NCBI RefSeq assembly: GCF_009909185.1
Contig: NZ_JAAAMV010000017.1
Coordinates: 202,403-266,402 of the forward strand
Reading direction: 5' to 3'
Source of the DNA: Paenibacillus glycinis
GTDB taxonomy: Bacteria; Bacillota; Bacilli; Paenibacillales; Paenibacillaceae
Length of the DNA: 64,000 nt
The notes under the pieces were generated by a model, which saw only the letters and a list, made by a program, of their open reading frames with translations, did not search any database and was not told the origin of the DNA. Each line of letters opens with the position of its first letter. Positions within the stretch are counted from its first letter, which is position 1. The position numbers and the translations under genes were made by a program. Shown piece by piece: positions 55,603 to 64,000 of this stretch.

Positions 55603-56406
55603 ATGTCGACAGCGATCGCGATCATCGATGCGTTCGCATCCGCCCCGTTTCGCGGCAATCCGGCGGCGGTGTGTTTGCTCGAGGAGGAACGGGACGCGGC
55701 GTGGATGCAGCAGGTCGCCGCGGAGATGAATTTGTCGGAAACGGCGTTCTTGCGCGCTGACGGCGAGGACGGATACGGGCTGCGCTGGTTTACGCCGACG
55801 CAGGAGGTGGAGCTGTGCGGGCATGCGACGCTGGCCAGCGCCCATTATTTATGGACGAACGGGTTATTGTCGGTTGATCGGGAGGCGCGTTTCCATACGC
55901 TGAGCGGCTTGCTGGCCGCAGCCAAGACGGAGGACGGCATCAGGCTGGATTTCCCGGCGGAAATCGCCGAGCCGGTCACGGCGCCGGAGGAGCTGATTCA
56001 AGGACTCGGCCTCATTCCGCGCTTCGCCGGGTGCAATCGCATGGATTATCTCGTGGAGGTCGACAGCGAGGAGACGGTCCGAACCCTGCGGCCCGACTTC
56101 GGCTTGCTGGCAAAGGCGGACGCGCGCGGAATCATCGTGACGAGCCGCGGCCATGCGGGTTCGGAGCCGTCCTATGACTTTGTTTCCCGCGCATTCTATC
56201 CGGCGAGCGGCGTCAACGAGGATCCCGTCACCGGATCGGCCCATTGCGCGCTGGCGCCTTACTGGCAGCGTCGGCTGCGCAAGGACGAATTGAGCGCCTA
56301 TCAAGCCTCGGCCAGAGGCGGAGCGCTTCGCATCTCCGTTCGCGGCGAACGGGTATTCATGACCGGGCAAGCCGTGACCGTCATGACCGGTCAATTATGG
56401 GTATAG
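55603..56406 (+). CDS. PhzF-family isomerase/epimerase
   Basis: A 267-residue PhzF-type protein (dimer of two diaminopimelate-epimerase-like halves). It begins with FASAPFRGNPAAVCLL, has the conserved Glu in MNLSETAFL (about 43-52), WFTPTQEVELCGHATLASAHYL (about 62-84) and the late GVNEDPVTGSAHCALAPYW (about 208-226). Outside phenazine producers, members are isomerases of unknown substrate. GAGGAGG precedes ATG 55603. The 110 bases before it are A- and G-rich with no clear -35. Confidence 0.88.
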   Translation: MSTAIAIIDAFASAPFRGNPAAVCLLEEERDAAWMQQVAAEMNLSETAFLRADGEDGYGLRWFTPTQEVELCGHATLASAHYLWTNGLLSVDREARFHTLSGLLAAAKTEDGIRLDFPAEIAEPVTAPEELIQGLGLIPRFAGCNRMDYLVEVDSEETVRTLRPDFGLLAKADARGIIVTSRGHAGSEPSYDFVSRAFYPASGVNEDPVTGSAHCALAPYWQRRLRKDELSAYQASARGGALRISVRGERVFMTGQAVTVMTGQLWV

Positions 56407-56440
56407 CAAGATACCGGTAGATACCGTCATGACATTATGC

Positions 56441-56446
56441 TATAAT
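56441..56446 (+). promoter_or_regulatory. extended -10 promoter of queDEC
   Basis: A perfect TATAAT with TGC directly before it (extended -10). No good -35 box lies 17 bases upstream, as expected for the extended type. No preQ1 riboswitch is visible in the 38-base leader. Confidence 0.6.
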
Positions 56447-56483
56447 CGTAAATTGCAGTTGCATATGGAGGAAGGTGTGAAAC

Positions 56484-56966
56484 GTGACGTACGAGATTCC
56501 GAAGCAGATCCAGCAGTTCGGCACGGATATTGAAGCGCATCAGCTTCGCTATCATAACCGGCGGGTGCTCGTTTCCAAGGAGTTTACTTTTGACAGCGCG
56601 CATCATTTGCATCTTTATGACGGGAAATGCAAGAGCCTCCACGGCCATACGTATAAGCTTCAAACGATTTTGTCCGGAACGACCGATTCGCGCGGACTGA
56701 CGATCGATTTCGCCGATATGAAACGGATCGCCAAGGAGCGGGTCATCGATAAGCTGGACCATCGTTATTTGAACGAGGTGCTGCCGCCGATGAACACGAC
56801 GGCGGAGAACATGGTCGTCTGGGTGTACGAGCAGATTCAAGCCGCGCTGGTCGAAGAAGGCCATCATCCCAACGTGCGCATCGAAGAAATCCGCTTGTGG
56901 GAAACGCCGACCAGTTACGCGGCGGTCACGCGGGCATTCATGGAGGCGGACGAGCATGCCGGCTGA
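56484..56966 (+). CDS. queD: 6-carboxy-5,6,7,8-tetrahydropterin synthase
   Basis: Converts dihydroneopterin triphosphate to 6-carboxytetrahydropterin in the preQ0/queuosine route. Zinc ligands are His40 (FDSAHHLHLY), His53 and His55 (LHGHTYKL), and catalytic Cys49 is in GKCKSLHG. The C-terminal EIRLWETPTSYAAV matches the pterin-binding Glu. GTG 56484 follows GGAGGAAGG. It overlaps queE by 11 bases. Confidence 0.93.
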   Translation: MTYEIPKQIQQFGTDIEAHQLRYHNRRVLVSKEFTFDSAHHLHLYDGKCKSLHGHTYKLQTILSGTTDSRGLTIDFADMKRIAKERVIDKLDHRYLNEVLPPMNTTAENMVVWVYEQIQAALVEEGHHPNVRIEEIRLWETPTSYAAVTRAFMEADEHAG

Positions 56967-57666
56967 CCTGAAGGAACCGCAACCGCGTTCCATTCGGTTG
57001 CCCATGGTGGAAATTTTCGAAACGGTCGAAGGCGAAGGCACGCGTGCCGGGTTTCCGACCGTTTTTGTACGTTTGTTCGGCTGCAATTTGCGCTGCGTCT
57101 GGTGCGACACGAAGTACAGCTATCCGCCGGCCGAAGCGGAATTCACGATGACGGTGGAAGAGATCGCGGCGCAGGTCGAAGAGAAATACAAAGCGGAGCA
57201 TATCTGCATGACGGGCGGCGAGCCGCTGCTGTACGGCAGCCGCTCGGCTGCCTTGCTGGAAGCGCTATGCGGCATCGGCCGCATCAAGGACGTGCACGTG
57301 GAAACGAACGGCGCGATCGACCTGGCGCCGTTCCTGCGCGACATCCGCTCGCATAAGGCGCGTTACATCATGGATTACAAGCTGCCGGATTCCGGCGAGA
57401 ACGAAGCGATGCTGCACGCGAATTTCGCGCTGCTGCGTCCGCAGGACGAGGTGAAGTTCGTCATCGCGAGCGATGCGGATTTCGACTATGCCGTGAAGGT
57501 GCTCGCCGATTACCCGACGGAGGCGCTCGCGCTGTTCAGTCCGGTATGGGAGAGCATGCCGCCGGCAAGGCTTGTCGAGAAAATGCTGGCTGCGGGCTTG
57601 ACGGGGGTCAAGCTGAACATGCAGCTGCACAAAATCATTTGGGATCCGGCCAAGAGAGGTGTTTGA
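56956..57666 (+). CDS. queE: 7-carboxy-7-deazaguanine synthase (radical SAM)
   Basis: Radical SAM enzyme that contracts the pterin ring to 7-carboxy-7-deazaguanine. The cluster cysteines are 43, 47 and 50 in CNLRCVWC (short CxxxCxxC), followed by TMTVEEIAAQV, MTGGEPLL and HVETNGA, the usual SAM-binding strings. Length 236 residues is typical of Gram-positive QueE. It overlaps queD, and the queC start lies 1 base after its stop. Confidence 0.94.
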   Translation: MPADLKEPQPRSIRLPMVEIFETVEGEGTRAGFPTVFVRLFGCNLRCVWCDTKYSYPPAEAEFTMTVEEIAAQVEEKYKAEHICMTGGEPLLYGSRSAALLEALCGIGRIKDVHVETNGAIDLAPFLRDIRSHKARYIMDYKLPDSGENEAMLHANFALLRPQDEVKFVIASDADFDYAVKVLADYPTEALALFSPVWESMPPARLVEKMLAAGLTGVKLNMQLHKIIWDPAKRGV

Positions 57667-57667
57667 G

Positions 57668-58366
57668 TTGACGAAAAAAGCGGTCATTATTTTGAGCGGC
57701 GGTTTGGACAGTACGACTTGCATGGGGTATGCGAAGGAAGCGGGCTATGAATTGTATCCCCTCTCGTTCGACTACGGCCAGCGCCATGTGATCGAGCTGG
57801 ATAACGCGCGCGCCGTCGCCGATTATTACGGCACGGGCGAGCGGCATAAAGTGGTGAAGCTCGGGTTCCTGCGCGAGTTCGGCGGCAGCGCGCTGACGGA
57901 CGACGCGATCGACGTCCCCAAGACGGGCGAAGAGCCGGTGCAAGGCGAGCCGGGCGAGATTCCCGTCACTTACGTGCCCGGACGCAATCTGCTGTTCCTG
58001 TCTATCGCGACGTCCTACGCGGAAACGGTCGGCGCGGAAGCGATCTACATCGGCGTGAATGCCCTGGACTACAGCGGCTATCCCGACTGCCGGCCCGAAT
58101 TCATCGCCAAGGTGCAGGAAGTCATGGCCCTGGCGACGAAGGTCGGCGTGGAAGGCAAGCCGATCTCCATCGAAACGCCGCTGATCTACTTGACGAAAGC
58201 GGGCATCGTGGCGGAAGGGATGCGGATGGAAGTGCCGTATCACCTGACGACGTCGTGCTACAACGGGGAAGCGGAAGCATGCGGCGAATGCGACAGCTGC
58301 CGCTTGCGGCTGAAGGGCTTCGCCGAAGCGGGCCTGACGGATCCGATTACTTATAAACAGCGCTAA
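57668..58366 (+). CDS. queC: 7-cyano-7-deazaguanine (preQ0) synthase
   Basis: ATP-dependent enzyme that turns 7-carboxy-7-deazaguanine into the nitrile preQ0. The PP-loop SGGLDS is at 10-15, and the zinc cysteines lie in SCYNGEAEACGECDSC (about 190-205). TTG 57668 is 6 bases after GAGAGGTG, giving 232 residues. Last gene of queD-queE-queC; queF (preQ0 reductase) is not in this window. Confidence 0.94.
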   Translation: MTKKAVIILSGGLDSTTCMGYAKEAGYELYPLSFDYGQRHVIELDNARAVADYYGTGERHKVVKLGFLREFGGSALTDDAIDVPKTGEEPVQGEPGEIPVTYVPGRNLLFLSIATSYAETVGAEAIYIGVNALDYSGYPDCRPEFIAKVQEVMALATKVGVEGKPISIETPLIYLTKAGIVAEGMRMEVPYHLTTSCYNGEAEACGECDSCRLRLKGFAEAGLTDPITYKQR

Positions 58367-58373
58367 GCGAGAT

Positions 58374-58424
58374 AAAAAAGACAGTTTCGGCCGGCAACCA
58401 CGCCTGACTCGAAACTGTCTTTTA
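58374..58424. terminator. bidirectional intrinsic terminator
   Basis: AAAAGACAGTTTCG pairs perfectly with CGAAACTGTCTTTT over an inner loop, with A-run and T-run on the two sides. It ends queDEC and the convergent GGDEF gene. Confidence 0.9.
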
Positions 58425-58454
58425 TTATGCCCTGGAGGCGAATGCGTCAGGCCG

Positions 58455-59651
58455 TCAGGCTTGCTTGTTCTGCTTCGGGGCGGCGCCCTCCGCCCCCCGC
58501 GACCGCGTGCGCATGGACGCATGGAGCGACACCTTGTTCTTGCCGGTCGTCTTGGACTGGTACATCGCTTCGTCGGCTTGGCTGACGACCTCGGCGATGG
58601 AGGAGCCTTCGCGCGTCGCGCTGACGCCGACGCTGATCGTCACCATCGTTTCCTTCTCCACGCGGCTGCGGATCGTCTCGGCGACGACCTCCGGCTTCAC
58701 GTTCGGCGCGGCCACGAGTCCGAGCAGCTCTTCGCCCCCGTAACGGCCGGCCGTGCCGATGCCGGCGGTTTCTTCCCGCAGGATATCCGCCACCTGCTTC
58801 AGCACGCCGTCGGCTTTATGATGGCCTTGCGTATCGTTCAGTTTCTTGAAATTGTCGATGTCGCAGAAGATGATCGCGATCCGTTTCGTCTCCCGAAGGA
58901 GCTGTTCGGCTTTCTTTGTGAAATGGCGGCGGTTGTAGAGGCTGGTCAGACCGTCCGTGATCGAGGACTGGAACGTCATCAGCAGCCGCTCCAGCACCCA
59001 TTCGAACAAGAGCAGGAACAAGAGCGTATAATAGACAACCGGCAGCAGATGGCCCAGGATGACAAGCATCGGCACTTTGCCGTGAAAGACGTAATTGTCG
59101 GCCAAATCGGCGATCTGCGCCGTGAAGTAGACGATCAGGCTCGCGGAATAGCTGAACCGCTGATCGATGCCTCGCAGATTGAGCAGGATAATGAAATTGA
59201 GAATCAGGCCGTAGAAGTCGAGCGCCAGAAAATCGATATGCGCGGCGGCATGCTCGGCGATGGACGGCGTGAAGGCGACTTGACCGGCGGTGACGAGCGC
59301 AAGGCCGGCGAACATGAGCAGGAACGGGAAGCCTTTCAATTTGGCCGCCGGGCCGGTATATAATTTCATGAACACAAAGTTTATAATAATAAACGTAAGC
59401 AGATCGAGGAAGGCGCGCGCGAGCTGCCAATACGGAGCCGCGGTCCGCTCGGAGCAGGCGACGTAGAGCACCGCGGCGCTCTGGAGCAGCACGACCGCGA
59501 GCACGACGATCAGAAGCAGGTACGTGCGATTCCTGCGGTAGCTCTTGTACAGCTTGACCGCCATGAACAGCATCAGGACGAGGATGGTCATCGAGCAGGC
59601 GGATGCGAAGATTTGGCCGGATAAGCCGGCAAGCCAATGAATGAACGTCAT
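58455..59651 (-). CDS. GGDEF-domain diguanylate cyclase with multi-pass membrane sensor
   Basis: A 398-residue protein. The first ~215 residues hold about seven hydrophobic helices with no named sensor family visible. The GGDEF domain begins at about 225 (SITDGLTSLYNRRHF) and has the active-site RYGGEELLGL, a variant GGEEL signature that still makes cyclic di-GMP in known enzymes, so activity is likely. A basic 25-residue tail follows. ATG 59651 has AGGTGG about 8 bases upstream; an earlier GTG at 59663 is less likely. Confidence 0.87.
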   Translation of the reverse strand: MTFIHWLAGLSGQIFASACSMTILVLMLFMAVKLYKSYRRNRTYLLLIVVLAVVLLQSAAVLYVACSERTAAPYWQLARAFLDLLTFIIINFVFMKLYTGPAAKLKGFPFLLMFAGLALVTAGQVAFTPSIAEHAAAHIDFLALDFYGLILNFIILLNLRGIDQRFSYSASLIVYFTAQIADLADNYVFHGKVPMLVILGHLLPVVYYTLLFLLLFEWVLERLLMTFQSSITDGLTSLYNRRHFTKKAEQLLRETKRIAIIFCDIDNFKKLNDTQGHHKADGVLKQVADILREETAGIGTAGRYGGEELLGLVAAPNVKPEVVAETIRSRVEKETMVTISVGVSATREGSSIAEVVSQADEAMYQSKTTGKNKVSLHASMRTRSRGAEGAAPKQNKQA

Positions 59652-59798
59652 GTTTTCAACCACCTAGGATGAGAGTGTGCACATGGTTGATATCGGCCGA
59701 AAGCCGTCAGTTCATGAGCTTTACAGAAACATATGTTCTAGTATATCATGATTTTTGCGAGTCGAGAAGCAAAATGCAGTCGTTTGGGAGGGCTTGAC

Positions 59799-60950
59799 AT
59801 GAATATATTGCAGGCACTTTTTTTTCCCCCGGAGCAGCCGGGCGGCGTGTCCTCCATGGTTCCTTACATTCAAGAGCGGTTCAATAAACTAGGCTGGCCG
59901 ATGGAATTATTCTCCCTGCCGAGACGGGTCAGAGGCAAAGGACAGGAACCCGTATCTTTCGAGACCTTCGACATCGCGAATTACGAGGGCAATCCCATCA
60001 TCGATAAATATCTCCAAACCTACCGCGACTACGTCTGGTGGACGAAGCTTCGCATCAAGAAGAACTACGACGTCATCCACGCGCATCATCCGATATCCGC
60101 GCTGGTCATGAAGCAGTTGTATCCGGATACGCCGCTCGTGATGACGATCCACTCCAGCTTCGAGCGGGAGTTGATCCTGAACGGCAGAATCGTCGAAGGC
60201 GGCATGGAACATCGGTTCCTGACGGGGATATACCGGGAGCTGGAGGCGAAGACGGACCGGATACTGACGCCTTCGGAGTCGTTCCGGGCGTATCTTCGCC
60301 CGTACGTGAACGACGCGGACCGGATTCAAGTCATTCCGAACGGCTTCGACGAGAAGCGCTTCAAGCCGATCTCCCACGAGAACGCGGTCGTGCAGCTGAT
60401 CACGGTCTGCCGGCTGGTGCCCGCGAAAGGGCTGGATGTGCTGCTTCGCGCCTGCGCGGAACTGAAAGCGCGGGGCCATAATTTCGTGCTTCATATTATC
60501 GGAGACGGTCCGAGCCGTCAGGAACTGGAACAGCTGGCGCTGGATCTGAACCTGTACGACGACATCATCTTCTACGGTTACATGCTGCATCCCGAGGAGT
60601 TCATGCCGTTCTTCGACGTGTTCGTGCTGCCCTCGCGCGCGGAGGCGTTCGGCTCCGTATTCGCCGAGGCCGCGTTGTGCTGGCTGGCGCTGGTCGGCAC
60701 GAACGTCGGCGGAATCTCCGAGCAGATCGACGACGGCGTGAACGGCCTGCTGGTCGAGCCGGAGAATCCGACCGCGCTTTGCAACGCGCTGGAGAAGGTC
60801 GTGTCCGATCAGGACTACCGGTACAACATGGCCCGCGCGGCGTGGAACAAAGCAAAGAAGGTGTATTCCCTTCAGCGGGTCATCGCGCAGTTGAGGCAGG
60901 TCTACACCGAAATCAATCCGAACCCGGTACTGCCGGAACAGGGAGAATAA
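59799..60950 (+). CDS. glycosyltransferase family 4
   Basis: A 383-residue GT-B-fold transferase. It opens with the Gly-rich PEQPGGVSSMVPYI loop, has VIPNGFDEKRF and RLVPAKGLDVLLRACAEL (about 205-225) as the start of the C-terminal domain and SRAEAFGSVFAEAALC (about 275-290), the family E-x7-E nucleotide-sugar site. It probably transfers a sugar to a cell-envelope acceptor; which is unknown. ATG 59799 follows GGGAGGG. The yhaO gene starts 2 bases after its stop. Confidence 0.9.
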   Translation: MNILQALFFPPEQPGGVSSMVPYIQERFNKLGWPMELFSLPRRVRGKGQEPVSFETFDIANYEGNPIIDKYLQTYRDYVWWTKLRIKKNYDVIHAHHPISALVMKQLYPDTPLVMTIHSSFERELILNGRIVEGGMEHRFLTGIYRELEAKTDRILTPSESFRAYLRPYVNDADRIQVIPNGFDEKRFKPISHENAVVQLITVCRLVPAKGLDVLLRACAELKARGHNFVLHIIGDGPSRQELEQLALDLNLYDDIIFYGYMLHPEEFMPFFDVFVLPSRAEAFGSVFAEAALCWLALVGTNVGGISEQIDDGVNGLLVEPENPTALCNALEKVVSDQDYRYNMARAAWNKAKKVYSLQRVIAQLRQVYTEINPNPVLPEQGE

Positions 60951-60952
60951 GC

Positions 60953-62296
60953 ATGGGCGTTACGTTTCGGTTCATTCACGCCGCGGATCTCCACGTCGAC
61001 AGCCCGTTCCGGGGACTGACGGAGGTGCCTTCGCATGTGCGCGAAGCGCTTCGGGAAGCGACCTTCCGGGCGGCCGGGCATCTCGTCGACACGGCACTCG
61101 CGGAGCAGGTCGATTTCGTCGTCATCGCCGGCGATCTGTACGATTCGGCGGACCGTTCGCTGCGCGCGCAGCTGGCCCTGCAAAAAGAATGGCGGAGGCT
61201 GCACGCCGGTGGCGTGCGGCTCTTTGTCATTCATGGCAATCACGACCCGCTTTCGGGCCAGCAGGCGATGCTGAGCTGGCCGGACGGCGTTCATTTCTTC
61301 GGGGCCGACCGCGTCGAGCAGGTGCCGGCTTACACGAAGCAGGGAGAACTGGCGGCTTACATAACGGGCATCTCGTACGGGTCGCGGTCGGTGACCGCGA
61401 ATCTGGCGGCGGGGTATCGGGCAAGGCAGGACGGGAGCTACGAGATCGCGCTGCTTCACGGGAACGTGGACGGAAACGACGGCCATGACCCGTACGCGCC
61501 TTGTCGTTTGGACGAGCTGGTCGGCGCAGGCTTCCATTATTGGGCGCTCGGGCATATTCATCAGCGGGCGGTATTGAACAGATACCCGCATGTCGTTTAC
61601 GCGGGCAACACGCAGGGCAGGCATGCCAAGGAAACGGGGCCGAAAGGCTGTTATGTCGTCGACGTGTCGGCCTCTCATGATACGGAGCTCAAATTCGTGC
61701 CGCTCGATACGATTCGTTGGGCGCATCTGCGCACGTCGATCGACGGGATCGCATCGGAGCAGGCGCTGCTGGACGCCATGGAAGCAGCGGCGTCGGAGGC
61801 GGCCGCCGGCTGCGGGGGACGTTCGCTCATGGCGCGCTTCACGCTGATCGGCAGAGGCCCTCTGCATGCCGGATTGAGCGATCCCGGACTGCTCCGGGAA
61901 TTGCTTGAGGGCTTGCGGGAACGAATGGCCGAGGAAGCCTGGCAGACGGAGGCGGGAAGCCTGCACGGGGCTTGGTGCTGGATATCCGGCATCGAAGCGG
62001 CGACGGGGGCGGATCTGGATATGGAAGCGCTGGCGGAGGAAGACAGCTTCGTCGGCGAGCTGATCCGCATGCACGCGGAAGCCGGGAACCTCGAGGCGTC
62101 ATTCAAAGAACTGCTGGACGAGGCGCTTCAGCCGCTACTCGGGCATGCCAAGCTGCGCAAGCTGACCCGGGCGGCCATGGAGCGAAAGGCTGCGGATTGG
62201 TATGCCCAAGGCAGGGAGCTGGCCGTCGGCTTGCTCGCGTCCGAGCCCGCAGCGCGCCCCGAAGGCAATCAGGGCCAAGGAGGCGAAGGCAGATGA
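60953..62296 (+). CDS. yhaO: YhaO/SbcD-type metallophosphoesterase (DNA repair exonuclease subunit)
   Basis: A 447-residue calcineurin-fold phosphoesterase. The metal ligands are Asp12 and His14 (HAADLHVDSPF), Asp61 (AGDLYDS), GNHD at 95-98, and LGHIHQR further on. The C-terminal ~180 residues include a helical capping domain. Bacillus subtilis YhaO pairs with the SMC-like YhaN, as here. The ATG follows AGGGAGA, and its stop overlaps the start of the next gene by 4 bases. Confidence 0.9.
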   Translation: MGVTFRFIHAADLHVDSPFRGLTEVPSHVREALREATFRAAGHLVDTALAEQVDFVVIAGDLYDSADRSLRAQLALQKEWRRLHAGGVRLFVIHGNHDPLSGQQAMLSWPDGVHFFGADRVEQVPAYTKQGELAAYITGISYGSRSVTANLAAGYRARQDGSYEIALLHGNVDGNDGHDPYAPCRLDELVGAGFHYWALGHIHQRAVLNRYPHVVYAGNTQGRHAKETGPKGCYVVDVSASHDTELKFVPLDTIRWAHLRTSIDGIASEQALLDAMEAAASEAAAGCGGRSLMARFTLIGRGPLHAGLSDPGLLRELLEGLRERMAEEAWQTEAGSLHGAWCWISGIEAATGADLDMEALAEEDSFVGELIRMHAEAGNLEASFKELLDEALQPLLGHAKLRKLTRAAMERKAADWYAQGRELAVGLLASEPAARPEGNQGQGGEGR

Positions 62297-64000
62297 GACT
62301 AAAGAAGGCGCATGCGGAAGGTTTCGGCAAGCTAAGCGACTTCGCCTGCGAGTTGGACGCGCCGTTCACCGTCGTCTACGGGCCCAACGAAGCCGGAAAA
62401 AGCACCATGCTCGGGTTCATCCGTACCATGCTGTTCGGCTTCGCCAATAAAGGAAGCTTGACGGAGCGTCTGGAGCCCGTGAACGGAGGGCGTCACGGCG
62501 GACGGTTGTTCTTCGACGACGAAGCGGGCCGTTCGCATGTCATGGAAAGATACGGGAACGCCTCGGGGAAGGTGCTGGTCAGGCGCATCGCGGAAGACGG
62601 GGCGGACGGGGATTCCGGCGGACGCGGAGAAACGCTTATGCAGCCGCAATGGGAGCGGATGTATCTGGGCGGCGTCGGGGAGCGGGTATTCCGCGAGCTG
62701 TTCGCCATCACGCTGACGGAGCTGCAGGCGGTCGGGATGCTGGAAGGCGACGAGCTGGGCAAGCAGCTGTACCACGCCGGCTGGAACGGCGGAAGCGCGA
62801 TCGTCGGCGCGGAGAAGCAGCTGCAGGGCGGCATGGACGAGCTGTTCAAGCCGCGAGGCAGCAACCAGCGGATGAGCAAGCTGTTGAAGGCGCTGGACGA
62901 GACGGAGGAGGAGCTTCGCAGGATGGAGGACGGGATCGCCGAATTCAACGGGCTGACGTCCGCGATCGAAGCGGCAGAGAACGAACTCGCCGAATTGGAT
63001 GGAAAGCGGGCTCCGCTTCGCGAGATGACCGACCTGTTGGCACGGGCAGTCGATATCCGGCCGACGTGGCTGTCGCGGTCGGCGCTCCTTCAGGAGCTGG
63101 AAGGGCTGAGGGATGTCCCTCGCTTGGCGGGGGATGCCCGCAGCCGCTGGGAAGCGCTCGCGGCGGAGCTGCGGCGCGCCCGCGAAGAGCTGCGCGAGGC
63201 GGACGAGCTGGCCGCCGTGCTGGAGGGTCGAATCGAACGGCTGCACGCCGATCAGGAGCTGCTTGACCGAAAGGCGGACATCGAGACGTTGATGCTGTCC
63301 GCGGAGCAGACCGCGGCCGCCCGCCAATCCGTCTTCGAGCTGGAAGCGGAGGCCGGCGAGCATGCGGAAGCGGCGAGAAGGCTGCTGCGGCGCATCTCGC
63401 CGGCATGGACGGAAGCTTCGCTGCGCGTCTTCCATGCCGGCGTCGCCGACCGGGAAGCGATCCGCGTCCATCGGTCGGCGCTGCAGGAAGCGGAGAAGGC
63501 GCTGCATCTGGCCGAGGCCGCGCATCGCGCGGCGGCGGAGCGCCAAGAAGACGCGGCCCGGCAGCTGGCCGCGACCGAACGGGAAGCGGCGCAGCAATTG
63601 CCGGAAAGTGAACGGCATGCGCACCGTCGACCGGGAGATCCGGAATCGGAATTGAGCGACGGAGCGCCGAACGGTTCGGCTGAACGGGACTCGGCAACAT
63701 GGCATTGGCAAGCCGGCGGCGAAGCGCTGTCGGAGATTTTTCGCCTGCTGCCGGCGACGGCGGACGCGCTGCGTTATGCCGCGCGCCGGTTCGAGGACGC
63801 CTGGCGGGAGCTGGAGCTCGCGGAGCTGCGCGAGCGCCATGAAGCCGAGGCGGCGGCACCGGCAGCGCGCAGCCGAGGCGCCGGATTCGGCGGCGGCGCC
63901 GGTTATTGGGCGGCCGCCGGGGTCTTGGCCGCCGGCGCGGCGGCGCTCGCGGCCGCAGGCATGCCCGCCGCCGCGGCCGCGGCAGGCGCCGCCGCGGTCG
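62293..64000 (+). CDS. yhaN: YhaN/SbcC-like AAA ATPase (partial, C-terminus beyond window)
   Basis: The first 569 codons of an SMC-like repair ATPase, open to the window end. Walker A is GPNEAGKST at 30-38. After about 195 residues of ATPase start (TLTELQAVGMLEG and GMDELFKPRGSNQRMSKLL), long Ala/Glu/Arg-rich heptads form the coiled coil. The end of the window carries a very Gly/Ala-rich hydrophobic run (GYWAAAGVLAAGAAALAAAG), which fits the membrane helix that YhaN proteins have in mid-coil. The Walker B half and the stop codon are outside the window. Confidence 0.87.
   Translation, partial: MRLKKAHAEGFGKLSDFACELDAPFTVVYGPNEAGKSTMLGFIRTMLFGFANKGSLTERLEPVNGGRHGGRLFFDDEAGRSHVMERYGNASGKVLVRRIAEDGADGDSGGRGETLMQPQWERMYLGGVGERVFRELFAITLTELQAVGMLEGDELGKQLYHAGWNGGSAIVGAEKQLQGGMDELFKPRGSNQRMSKLLKALDETEEELRRMEDGIAEFNGLTSAIEAAENELAELDGKRAPLREMTDLLARAVDIRPTWLSRSALLQELEGLRDVPRLAGDARSRWEALAAELRRAREELREADELAAVLEGRIERLHADQELLDRKADIETLMLSAEQTAAARQSVFELEAEAGEHAEAARRLLRRISPAWTEASLRVFHAGVADREAIRVHRSALQEAEKALHLAEAAHRAAAERQEDAARQLAATEREAAQQLPESERHAHRRPGDPESELSDGAPNGSAERDSATWHWQAGGEALSEIFRLLPATADALRYAARRFEDAWRELELAELRERHEAEAAAPAARSRGAGFGGGAGYWAAAGVLAAGAAALAAAGMPAAAAAAGAAAV

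Noticed and set aside
56407..56483. preQ1 riboswitch before queD
   Set aside because: The 38-base leader has no C-rich loop or A-rich tail of the preQ1-I type and is too short for the other classes.
62332..63840. A 502-codon reverse-strand frame opposite yhaN
   Set aside because: It is antisense to a clear ATPase gene with Walker A, and its Arg/Gln-rich product has no domain or ribosome site. High GC content makes such shadow frames common.

Overview
This window is chromosomal DNA from a GC-rich, spore-forming Gram-positive bacterium of the order Bacillales, most likely family Paenibacillaceae (Cohnella or Paenibacillus type). The evidence is: T-box leaders in front of tRNA synthetase genes, strong AGGAGG ribosome sites with many GTG and TTG starts, gene order matching the Bacillus subtilis hisS-aspS-tcdA-rarA-cymR-yrvO-mnmA and alaS-ireB-ruvX-mltG-trhP blocks, a YjcZ-like sporulation peptide, and GlnR-type operators. 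It is mostly housekeeping DNA. I see no phage, insertion sequence, CRISPR array, rRNA or tRNA gene.

Layout. 1-4890: T-box leader, hisS, aspS, tcdA and a coupled YdeI-like gene. 5107-9491: manganese transporter mntH behind a palindromic operator, rarA, and a CorC/HlyC-type membrane protein with an odd translation start. 9583-14596: mnmA (reverse), then cymR, a cysteine desulfurase, a PRC-barrel protein, a zinc ribbon and an AI-2E/YrrI-type permease. 14597-22578: a 53-bp tandem duplication, an alaS T-box, alaS, ireB, ruvX, two DUF1292 genes, mltG and two U32 (TrhP) genes. 22827-26266: a chemoreceptor, a reverse-strand zinc peptidase and a MerR regulator. 26516-29961: amtB under two GlnR/TnrA-like boxes, then a DUF294 nucleotidyltransferase and a DnaQ-like exonuclease. 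29935-37791: JAMM protease, MFS exporter, TlpA thioredoxin, cimA, dinB, ferredoxin, L,D-transpeptidase and a tiny membrane protein. 37984-43332: pyrD, small alarmone synthetase, DUF309, RsuA-family pseudouridine synthase, HAD phosphatase, YjcZ peptide and LysE exporter. 43356-51174: three GNAT genes, a lipoprotein, VanZ, HAD, a eukaryotic-type HisA, a P-loop kinase-like protein, small genes, formaldehyde dehydrogenase and a GyrI-like protein. 51175-55365: an AT-rich regulatory island and an ATPase-less oligosaccharide ABC importer. 55603-58366: PhzF and the queuosine precursor genes queD-queE-queC. 58455-64000: a GGDEF protein (reverse), a glycosyltransferase, and the yhaO/yhaN repair pair, the last cut by the window end.

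Genes that work together: MnmA needs sulfur from a cysteine desulfurase of the kind encoded next to cymR. TcdA and TrhP1/2 are further anticodon-loop modification enzymes, and QueD/E/C make preQ0 for queuosine at tRNA position 34. AmtB brings in ammonium under probable GlnR control.

The most unusual items are the HIS6-like HisA fused by a 4-base overlap to a HAD phosphatase gene, the amtB-DUF294-exonuclease cluster with no P-II gene between them, the paired GlnR boxes around the amtB promoter, and a 17-codon leader ORF with a perfect ribosome site in front of the CorC/HlyC gene. All names come from reading motifs and gene order; no database search was possible.
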